Position numbers and translations under genes: made by a program
The notes under the pieces: model-generated
Database searches by the model: none
What the model saw: only the letters and a program-made list of their open reading frames with translations
What the model was told of the DNA's origin: nothing
Assembly: GCF_021173085.1 (NCBI RefSeq)
Contig: NZ_CP076412.1
Coordinates: 62,001-126,000 of the forward strand
Reading direction: 5' to 3'
DNA from: Ralstonia wenshanensis
GTDB taxonomy: Bacteria > Pseudomonadota > Gammaproteobacteria > Burkholderiales > Burkholderiaceae
DNA length: 64,000 nt
In this document: positions 57,637 to 64,000 of the stretch, in pieces
Layout of the letters: the number at the start of each line of letters is the position of its first letter
Numbering within the stretch: position 1 is the stretch's first letter

Positions 57637-58107
57637 ATGCCACGTGCGACCGCAAGCATCTCGCTTCGGGCAATGCTGTTGTTGACCATCGTGTTGATGC
57701 AGCTGCTAAGCCCGCTTCTGCACGGCCATCTCGGAACACCGAAACAATTTGGCCTGCACGTGCATACCGCGGTTCCTGCCGCAGTTGATTCTCATTTCCA
57801 ATCCGCAGCGTTTGCCCACCGTCCTCTCATTGAGGAATCGGCCGGGGCCGGTCGTCATGACTGGGCATTGACAAGCCAGGAACCCTTTGAGGTGGACGTC
57901 GAGCCCGCCATTGGCCCTGCGGATCTGGGTGCATTTCTTTGGGCAGCGACGGCGCCGGGGGTATCCGCGCTGACGTTCCTCCTGCTTGCGGCGCTTGCTC
58001 TCGCCGCAGTATTGCGTCCTGCCTATCGGCCAACGCCCGTTCGAGCGCGCTGGCGCGATCGCATCAATCGGCCACCTCCTGCACAGGCGCCTCCGCTGCA
58101 GTTCTGA
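57637..58107 (+). CDS. Small membrane protein ahead of metal efflux operon
   Basis: 156 residues. A hydrophobic N-terminal segment (about 14-32, AMLLLTIVLMQLLSPLLHGHLG), a periplasmic middle with several His (HGHLG, HVHTAV, HRPL) and a second span (about 115-137). Proteins of this type occur directly before CzcCBA/CusCBA genes in Ralstonia and Cupriavidus (from memory), suggesting metal sensing or handling. Not an enzyme family I can name. The ATG at 57637 was chosen over the frame start six codons upstream. Confidence 0.65.
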   Translation: MPRATASISLRAMLLLTIVLMQLLSPLLHGHLGTPKQFGLHVHTAVPAAVDSHFQSAAFAHRPLIEESAGAGRHDWALTSQEPFEVDVEPAIGPADLGAFLWAATAPGVSALTFLLLAALALAAVLRPAYRPTPVRARWRDRINRPPPAQAPPLQF

Positions 58108-58148
58108 TCCGTACCCGGTTGACGGCCGGCGAGCGCGTTGCTCCGCAA

Positions 58149-58167
58149 CTTGTTGACTTGCAACAAG
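58149..58167. promoter_or_regulatory. Inverted repeat CTTGTTG-N5-CAACAAG
   Basis: 7-bp perfect arms about 240 bp before the efflux adaptor gene. Possible operator or leader hairpin. Confidence 0.35.
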
Positions 58168-58195
58168 CCCCTCGTGTCTGCATTGGCGATGATGA

Positions 58196-58225
58196 ATGCG
58201 TCAGAAGTGTTGTCTTCTGACGCAT
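58196..58225. promoter_or_regulatory. Perfect inverted repeat ATGCGTCAGAAG-N6-CTTCTGACGCAT
   Basis: 12-bp arms at 58196-58207 and 58214-58225, centred 196 bp before the RND adaptor start. A metal-responsive operator or a leader hairpin are both possible; no T-tract. Confidence 0.5.
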
Positions 58226-58405
58226 GGCGCACGCCTGACGCTACGCGGTGGTAGCAACTCCACTCCCCATCGGCCATCCATCGTAAGAGTTTGTCGTTCG
58301 CGCCGCATGGAAATGCTGGGCGACGGTTGGTCTTTAGGTCGCCCGCGTATGCGCGGCAATCAGAGGCAGCGCCCGTGGCGTTGCCTCCGAGGATTGGAGT
58401 CAGGC

Positions 58406-59491
58406 ATGTCTTTCAAACGAATCGTCGCGGCCAGTGCGTGTGTAGCGCTGATCGCGTTTCCGCTTGAGCAGGCCGCTGCCCAAGCAGGCGCCCAGGTGGT
58501 GCCGCTATCGGCGGAGCAGGCGCGCTCCCTCGGCGTGCGTTTCAGCCCGGTCGCCGCTTCTTCAGGGTTGGAGGTTGGCACGCATGCACGTGTCGTCTTC
58601 AAGCCGGATGCGCAGTATGTGGTGGCGGCACCGTATGCGGGCATGGTGCCCCGGGTGTTGGTGTCGATCGGGCAAACCGTCCGGGCGGGCCAGCCGTTGG
58701 CGGGTTTTCTGAGCCCGCAGCTCTTCGAAACCAGCCGCGCACTGACGGAAGCCAACTCGCAGGCGCGGCTCGCGCAGCAGTCGCTCGCGCGCGACAAGGC
58801 GCTGTACGACGACGGCATCATCGCAGCAAGCCGCTGGCAGGCAACGCAGGCGCGGGCCGCTGAAGCCGGCGCCATGGTGAAGGCGCGGCGGGCAGAGCTG
58901 GCGTCCTCTGGCATCGCATTCAGCGGCCCCGCCGGTGAGGCGCAACTGGTGGCCAGCCGTGGCGGTGTGGTATCCGAAGTCAATGCCGTTCCGGGGGCAC
59001 GAGTAGAAGCTGCGGCACCGCTGTTCAGGATTGTTGACCCAGCGGCTCTGGAGCTGGACCTGCTCGTTGGCCGCGACATACCAGTTCCGACCACAGGCGA
59101 CCACGTCGAAATCGCACAACGCGGCGCGGGCGGCACCGTCATTGGTGTCGCGCCTTCCGGTGATGGCACAGCGGGTGTGCGCGTGCGCGCGTCGCTGGAG
59201 CGACGTGGGGACCTGCGCGCAGGGGAGAGCGTCAATGTCACGCTCAAGCTGCGCAGTGCGGCCAATGCAAACGCTCCGGGCCTGCTGCGGGTTCCTGTGG
59301 CCGCGTTGGTCTACGTGCGAGGCGTGCCGGGTGTATTCGTCGCAACCGATAAGGGTTTCCGCTTCCAGGATGTCACCGTTGGCAGTACAGACGACGCCAT
59401 CGCCGTCGTGCGGGCAAACCTGCCAGCGGGTACACGCGTGGCGGTAACAGGTGTCGGTGCGCTCAAGGGCTTGCTGGCGGGAGAACAGTAA
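58406..59491 (+). CDS. RND efflux periplasmic adaptor (CusB/CzcB type)
   Basis: 361 residues. Signal peptide (about 1-25, PLEQAAAQ), lipoyl-like domain (YVVAAPYAGMVPRVLVSIGQTVRAGQPLAGFLSP near 70-104), helical hairpin (about 110-165), and beta-barrel/membrane-proximal domain. It links the inner-membrane RND pump to the outer-membrane channel for metal export. No His-rich N-terminal metal region is present. Its stop overlaps the pump start by one base. Confidence 0.9.
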   Translation: MSFKRIVAASACVALIAFPLEQAAAQAGAQVVPLSAEQARSLGVRFSPVAASSGLEVGTHARVVFKPDAQYVVAAPYAGMVPRVLVSIGQTVRAGQPLAGFLSPQLFETSRALTEANSQARLAQQSLARDKALYDDGIIAASRWQATQARAAEAGAMVKARRAELASSGIAFSGPAGEAQLVASRGGVVSEVNAVPGARVEAAAPLFRIVDPAALELDLLVGRDIPVPTTGDHVEIAQRGAGGTVIGVAPSGDGTAGVRVRASLERRGDLRAGESVNVTLKLRSAANANAPGLLRVPVAALVYVRGVPGVFVATDKGFRFQDVTVGSTDDAIAVVRANLPAGTRVAVTGVGALKGLLAGEQ

Positions 59492-62400
59492 TGCTGCCCC
59501 GCCTCATTGAGTTCTCTCTGCGCCAGCGCGTGCTGGTGCTGATCGCCGCTGGCGTGCTCGCGGTGGCCGGCGTGTGGGCGTATCTGAACCTGCCGATCGA
59601 TGCGTTTCCCGATATCTCGCCGACGCAGGTGAAGGTCGTGCTGAAGGTGCCGGGCATGACCCCGGAGGAGGTCGAACAGCGGGTCTCCACGCCCATTGAG
59701 CAGGAGTTGCTCGGCCTGCCGCACAAGACGATCGTGCGTTCGGTGTCCAAATACGGCATCAGCGATGTGACGGTCGATTTTGAAGAGGGGGTGGACGTCT
59801 ACTGGGCGCGCCAGCAGGTGTCGGAACGCCTGGCCGGCTTGGCGCGCGATCTGCCATCGACCGCCGTAGGCGGTCTGGCGCCCATCACCACGCCGTTGGG
59901 CGAGATGTTCATGTTCACGGTGGAGGGCGATGGCTATTCCTTGGCCGAGCGGCGCCGCGTGCTGGACTGGGTGATCCGGCCAGCGCTGCGCACCGTGGCA
60001 GGCGTGGCCGATATCAACGCCCTCGGCGGCGAGGTCCGCAGCTATGAGGTCACACCGGACCCGGCCCGCTTGCGCGCCCGCGCCGTCACCCTCGATCAAT
60101 TGCGTCAGGCGCTGGATGCCAACAATCGCAACGACGGGGCAGGGCGGCTGGACCGCGGAGACGAGCACTGGGTCGTGCGCGTGGAGGGTGGCATACGCGG
60201 GCTGGATGATTTGCGTGCGATTGTCGTAGTGCCGGCGCAAAGCGCGAGTTCCGCCCCTGCGGTCACGGTCGGCGATGTCGCGACCGTGCGGCTGGGCGAG
60301 GCCACCCGCAACGGCGCTGTCAGCAAAGACGGCAACGGTGAAGCGGTTGAAGGGCTGGTGCTGGGCCTGCGCGGCAGCGATGCCCGCAAGCTGGTCGAGG
60401 CGGTGCAGGCGCGGCTGGATGCGCTAGGCCCCCAGTTGCCGAAGGGCATGTCGACGCACGTCTTCTACAACCGCGGCGAGCTGGTGACACGTGCGGCCAA
60501 TACCGTGGTGCGCGCCCTGATTGAGGCCAGCGTGCTGGTGGTCATCACGTTGTACCTGTTCCTGGGCGGGGTGCGGGCGGCCCTGGTCGTGGCGGCCACA
60601 CTGCCGCTGTCGATGCTCGCCACCTTCCTCCTGATGCGCTATGTGGGCCTGACGGCCAACCTGATGAGCCTGGGCGGACTGGCTATTGCGCTGGGCATGC
60701 TCGTCGACGCCGCGGTCGTCGTGGTCGAGAACATCGAGACGGCCATGGCGCGCGCGCAAGACCACAAGACTGATCCGGCGCTGCGCGGTGCGGTCATCCG
60801 CCATGCAGTGGCAACGGTAGCGGTACCGATGCTGTCGGGCGTGTCGATCATTGCCATCGTGTTCCTGCCGCTGCTGTCACTGCAAGGCCTGGAGGGCAAG
60901 CTCTTCGGGCCGGTGGCGCTCACCATCGTGCTGGCGCTGGCCTCGTCCGTGGTGATTGCCTTTACGGTGGTCCCGGCGCTCGCCTCGTTGCTCCTGCTGG
61001 CGCATGCAGACGAGCCGCCCTGGCTGATGCGCAAGGTCGCGGCCGGCTTTGCGCGAATCCAGGCATGGACGACAACCCATCGCCGCACGGTGTTCGGCCT
61101 GGCGGGGGCGGCGTTGGCGCTGGCCGTGGTGTTGTACATGTCGGTCGGCAAGACGTTCATGCCGACGATGGACGAGGGCGATCTGATCGTGCAGTTGCAG
61201 AAAGCACCGTCCGTTTCACTTGCGGCGTCGCTCGACATGGACCAGCGCGTGCAGCAGGCGCTGCTCAAGGAAGTGCCGGAAATACGCTCGATCGTTGCGC
61301 GCTCAGGCTCCGATGATCTCGGCCTGGACCCGATGGGGCTGAACGAAACCGATACCTTCCTGGTGCTCAAGCCCAAGGATCAGTGGCGCGGCACCAAGGA
61401 AGACATCGCGATTGCGATCCGGCGCGTGATGGAGCGCTTCCCGGGCGTGATCTACGGCTTCACGCAGCCCATTGAGATGCGTGTCTCCGAGATGCTGACT
61501 GGCACACGCGGCGACGTTGCCATCAAGCTGTTTGGCAGCGACCTTGCCGCCATCGATGCAGCCGCGCAGGCCATTGCTGCCAAGGTCCGCACCATCCCGG
61601 GGGCGGCGGAGGTCATTGCGCCCAGCAACAGCGGCGTGCAGTACCTGAAAGTGTCGCTGGACCGCGCTGCGGTGGGTCAGGCCGGCTTCTCCGGCGATGC
61701 CCTCCAGGCGCAACTGCGCGCCCTGATCGAGGGTGACCGGGTTGGCGTGGTGCCCGAGGGCATCGTCCGCACACCGCTCATCTTGCGTGGCGGAGCAGGC
61801 TTGCGGCAGGCACCCGAAAACCTGACCAACCTTCTGGTAACGGCACCCGACGGCAAAGTCTGGCCGCTCACCTCTCTGGCGCGCATCGAACGCGTGGATG
61901 GGCCCGTGCGCATCAACCACGAAGACGGCGCCCGGTTTGCCGTGATCCAGGCCAATGTCGATGGTCGGGATCTGGCAGGTTTCGTGCAGGAAGCCCAGGC
62001 AGCCGTCGGCGGTATTGGCACGTTGCCAAAAGGATTGCGGGTGGTGTGGGGCGGCCAGTTCGAGAACCAGCAACGCGCTGCGTCGCGCCTTGCGTTGGTT
62101 GTCCCGTTGGCCCTTGGCGCAATCTTTCTCTTGCTGATGTTGACGTTCCGCTCGGTGCGGCAGGCAGTGCTGGTGGTTGCCAACATTCCGTTTGCGCTCG
62201 TGGGCGGCATTGCGGCATTGCGGATCTCGGGCGAGTACCTGTCGGTGCCGGCCTCCGTTGGCTTTATCGCCTTGCTCGGTATCGCGGTGCTCAACGGTGT
62301 GGTGCTGGTGTCGCACTTCAACACGCTACTGGAGTCTGGTTTGAGCATGACGGAAGCCGTGCGCGATGGCGTGCGCGACCGCCTGCGGCCCGTCCTGATG

Positions 62401-62604
62401 ACGGCCTGCATTACCGCACTGGGGATGATTCCGCTACTGCTGGCCAGCGGGCCGGGGTCAGAGATTCAGCGGCCGCTGGCGATCGTGGTATCGGGCGGGC
62501 TGATTTCTTCGACCGCGCTGACGCTGCTTCTGCTGCCCCTGCTGTTTGAACGTTTTGGGTTGCCTCGGCCGCGTGCGGCCGCCGGGCAAGGAGATTCGCA
62601 ATGA
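59491..62604 (+). CDS. Heavy-metal RND efflux pump (CzcA/CusA family)
   Basis: 1037 residues, 12 membrane spans in two halves. HME-RND features are the FPDISPTQVKV start region and VVVENIETAMAR (TM4 region with the charged residues DAAVVVVEN used for proton transport). It exports divalent or monovalent metal ions across the periplasm using proton motive force. The metal (zinc, cobalt, cadmium, copper, silver) cannot be fixed without comparison. Middle of the three-gene operon; overlaps the outer-membrane gene by 4 bp. Confidence 0.94.
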   Translation: MLPRLIEFSLRQRVLVLIAAGVLAVAGVWAYLNLPIDAFPDISPTQVKVVLKVPGMTPEEVEQRVSTPIEQELLGLPHKTIVRSVSKYGISDVTVDFEEGVDVYWARQQVSERLAGLARDLPSTAVGGLAPITTPLGEMFMFTVEGDGYSLAERRRVLDWVIRPALRTVAGVADINALGGEVRSYEVTPDPARLRARAVTLDQLRQALDANNRNDGAGRLDRGDEHWVVRVEGGIRGLDDLRAIVVVPAQSASSAPAVTVGDVATVRLGEATRNGAVSKDGNGEAVEGLVLGLRGSDARKLVEAVQARLDALGPQLPKGMSTHVFYNRGELVTRAANTVVRALIEASVLVVITLYLFLGGVRAALVVAATLPLSMLATFLLMRYVGLTANLMSLGGLAIALGMLVDAAVVVVENIETAMARAQDHKTDPALRGAVIRHAVATVAVPMLSGVSIIAIVFLPLLSLQGLEGKLFGPVALTIVLALASSVVIAFTVVPALASLLLLAHADEPPWLMRKVAAGFARIQAWTTTHRRTVFGLAGAALALAVVLYMSVGKTFMPTMDEGDLIVQLQKAPSVSLAASLDMDQRVQQALLKEVPEIRSIVARSGSDDLGLDPMGLNETDTFLVLKPKDQWRGTKEDIAIAIRRVMERFPGVIYGFTQPIEMRVSEMLTGTRGDVAIKLFGSDLAAIDAAAQAIAAKVRTIPGAAEVIAPSNSGVQYLKVSLDRAAVGQAGFSGDALQAQLRALIEGDRVGVVPEGIVRTPLILRGGAGLRQAPENLTNLLVTAPDGKVWPLTSLARIERVDGPVRINHEDGARFAVIQANVDGRDLAGFVQEAQAAVGGIGTLPKGLRVVWGGQFENQQRAASRLALVVPLALGAIFLLLMLTFRSVRQAVLVVANIPFALVGGIAALRISGEYLSVPASVGFIALLGIAVLNGVVLVSHFNTLLESGLSMTEAVRDGVRDRLRPVLMTACITALGMIPLLLASGPGSEIQRPLAIVVSGGLISSTALTLLLLPLLFERFGLPRPRAAAGQGDSQ

Positions 62605-63857
62605 GGTTGGATCTGTTTCGCATTGTATTGGCGGGAGCGAGCACGATGCTGCTTTGCAGCCCCACCGCGCAAGCGCAAATCTCGCCGACCTATCTGCCGG
62701 CTGAGAGCGCGGTGCGCGAGGCCGTCGCACAGTCGCCCGACGTGCTGACGGCAGAGGCCCGCCGCGACGCCGTACTGGCTCGGGCTGATGGCATTCGCGC
62801 CGGCACGGCGGAAACCGTGGTCCGTGCAATTGGCCAAGGGCGCCAGGTGCGCGATCCCTCCGAGCGCCATGCCGAAGGGCAGATTGCGGTGGAGCGTCCA
62901 TTGCGGCTTTGGGGCAAAGCGCAAGCCGATGGGCAGCTTGCCGATGCCGCCGCCGAGGCTGGGCAGTTGGCTGTCAAGGATGCGCGCCACGAAGCATCGC
63001 GCCAGATTCTGGCCCTCTGGTTTGGCGCCGTGCGTGCGGGGCAGGCACGCCAGGCAGCGCAGGAGAATGCCAAGGCGGCCGCCGACCTGGCCGCGCTCAC
63101 TGCCCGAAGGGTGCAACTGGGCGATGCCTCTCGCCTGGATGCCGAGCTGGCCGCCGCCGATCGGGCGCGCACGGAAGCTGCGCTGGCGACTGCCGTGGCG
63201 GCGGAACAGACGGCGCAGGCAGAGCTGCGGGCACGGTTTCCGGGGTTGGGCCATCCCTCGTTTAGCGCCGATACTGTGCTGCCCGCATTGCCGCAAGAGC
63301 CACCCGATCGATTGCGTACCCAGTACATTCAAGACAGCCACGAATACCGTCTCGCCATGGCAGAAGAGGTTCAGGCGCAGCAAATGGCCAAGCGCGCAGA
63401 TCTGGAGCGTCGGCCTGACCCCACCGTCGGGATGTTCGTGACGGTGGAACGCGGGGGTGCCGAACGCATCATGGGCGTGAGCGTTGCCATGCCGATCGGT
63501 TCGGTGCATCGTCGCTCTGCGGCGCTGGCGGCTGCTGCCGAAGCGGAAGCGGCTGCCCGGCGCAGATTGGGTTCCGAGCGTCGGCTGGGTGCCGAATTCG
63601 ACGTGCTCTATGGCAACTTGCAAGGCAAACGGGCGAGCGCGCAAGCCCAGATGGAAGCGGTTACGCTGCAAAAAAGCGCATCCGACAGGGCAACGCGTTC
63701 ATATCGCGCAGGTGAGTCGGGCTTGACTGAACTACTGGCAACGCGCCGTAGTCTAGCGGAGGCCCTGCTGGCCGAGCGGCTCGCCCGTGTCGACCTGCTC
63801 GAGGCAGACAGCCGCCTCAAGCTCGATCTGCACCGGATGTGGGACTTTGACGATTGA
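62601..63857 (+). CDS. TolC-family outer-membrane efflux channel (CzcC/CusC type)
   Basis: 418 residues: signal peptide ending near PTAQAQIS (about residue 26), then two OEP helical repeats (about 40-215 and 230-410), with heptads such as AAADLAALTARRVQLGDASRLDAELA. It forms the exit duct of the metal efflux system. ATG at 62601 overlaps the pump stop by 4 bp. No lipobox, unlike the NodT-type factor at 16478. Confidence 0.9.
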   Translation: MRLDLFRIVLAGASTMLLCSPTAQAQISPTYLPAESAVREAVAQSPDVLTAEARRDAVLARADGIRAGTAETVVRAIGQGRQVRDPSERHAEGQIAVERPLRLWGKAQADGQLADAAAEAGQLAVKDARHEASRQILALWFGAVRAGQARQAAQENAKAAADLAALTARRVQLGDASRLDAELAAADRARTEAALATAVAAEQTAQAELRARFPGLGHPSFSADTVLPALPQEPPDRLRTQYIQDSHEYRLAMAEEVQAQQMAKRADLERRPDPTVGMFVTVERGGAERIMGVSVAMPIGSVHRRSAALAAAAEAEAAARRRLGSERRLGAEFDVLYGNLQGKRASAQAQMEAVTLQKSASDRATRSYRAGESGLTELLATRRSLAEALLAERLARVDLLEADSRLKLDLHRMWDFDD

Positions 63858-63902
63858 CCTGCTCCAGCCTTACCCCTCACTCAACACATTCTGGATAACG
63901 CT

Positions 63903-64000
63903 ATGCAATCCGAACCGAAATACTCCCTCACCATGCGCTCGCTCCATTGGCTCGTGGTTCTGGCGGTGTCGATCGCCGTCGTCGCCATCGAAATCATGGA
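63903..64000 (+). CDS. Cytochrome b561-family protein, start only
   Basis: Only the first 32 codons lie in the window: MQSEPKYSLTMRSLHWLVVLAVSIAVVAIEIM. The SLHW motif with a heme-ligand His followed by a membrane span is typical of bacterial CybB/b561 quinol-linked diheme cytochromes. It starts 45 bp after the efflux channel gene in the same direction, so it could be co-transcribed. Confidence 0.7.
   Translation, partial: MQSEPKYSLTMRSLHWLVVLAVSIAVVAIEIM

Larger units (their letters stand above)
58108..58405. other. Leader of the RND efflux operon with two palindromes
   Basis: 298 bp. Contains CTTGTTG-N5-CAACAAG (58149-58167) and ATGCGTCAGAAG-N6-CTTCTGACGCAT (58196-58225), then a region without recognisable motif and GGAG before the adaptor ATG. 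No open frame with gene-like codon use. Confidence 0.5.

Noticed and set aside
1-64000. Mobile element, prophage, integron or tRNA attachment site explaining the island
   Set aside because: No transposase, integrase, terminal repeats or tRNA gene recognised; base composition looks even across the window.

Overview
The window is chromosome-like, GC-rich DNA from a betaproteobacterium, most likely Ralstonia or a close Burkholderiaceae relative. This is inferred from base composition, two phasins plus a PhaB-type reductase (polyhydroxybutyrate metabolism), a UvrA2-type excinuclease and the overall protein style; no rRNA or tRNA is present to settle it. I see no transposase, integrase, phage gene or CRISPR array.

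Almost all of 1.3-57.6 kb reads as one large low-oxygen / stress-survival island. Regulators: an oxygen-sensing FNR with all four cluster cysteines (10.3-11.1 kb), two HisKA_3 sensor kinases each beside a NarL/FixJ-type response regulator (11.4-13.4 and 41.1-43.5 kb), and a DksA-like zinc-finger protein. Stress proteins: three universal stress proteins, two CBS-pair proteins, two three-BON proteins plus a BON-like one, three short ribosome-hibernation (HPF/RaiA) paralogues, two Hsp20s, a divergent GroEL, an extra FtsH, a PolX repair polymerase, an erythromycin-esterase-like protein and a nitroreductase. Metabolic genes: Zn-alcohol dehydrogenase, PfkB-type sugar-phosphate kinase, PhaB-like reductase, phasins, a PRPP-synthetase homologue, an AMP-phosphorylase-type enzyme and a beta-CASP RNase. 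Envelope genes: an ABC exporter with its own adaptor and outer-membrane factor, an MgtA-type P-ATPase, and a rhomboid / deacetylase / putative glycosidase / beta-lactamase-NamZ fusion run.

Gene content parallels the mycobacterial DosR dormancy regulon (USPs, Hsp20, CBS proteins, nitroreductase, PfkB, cation ATPase, HPF, LuxR-type regulators). Two sequence signals tie the island together. First, intergenic FNR-type sites (TTGAT-N4-ATCAA) recur: about eleven good and seven weaker matches lie upstream of genes all across it. Second, a perfect palindrome TGTCAGG-N4-CCTGACA occurs between genes at three places, ahead of both sensor-kinase genes and between an LRAT-like gene and hsp20; it is a candidate operator for the two response regulators, whose recognition helices are nearly alike.

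Layout: uvrA2 (partial), class II amidotransferase, MscS remnant, USP, alcohol dehydrogenase, MgtC-like, CBS, USP, USP, BON, flavodoxin, DksA-like, BON, FNR (0-11 kb); kinase/regulator, ABC exporter operon, MgtA (11-21 kb); phosphoribosyltransferase / hydrolase / CBS / phasin operon, APH-kinase fusion, decayed alcohol dehydrogenase, nitroreductase, secreted protein, PhaB, HPF, PolX (21-29 kb); envelope genes (29-34.5 kb); repeat protein, phasin, BON-like, GroEL, HPF, Hsp20 (34.6-40.7 kb); second regulator/kinase, HPF, PfkB, DUF2950/DUF3300, esterase-like, FtsH, LRAT-like (41-52.6 kb); Hsp20 / RNase / PRPP synthetase / DUF1488 / AMP phosphorylase operon (53-57.6 kb). At the right edge a heavy-metal RND efflux operon (57.6-63.9 kb) and the start of a cytochrome b561 gene look like separate functions.
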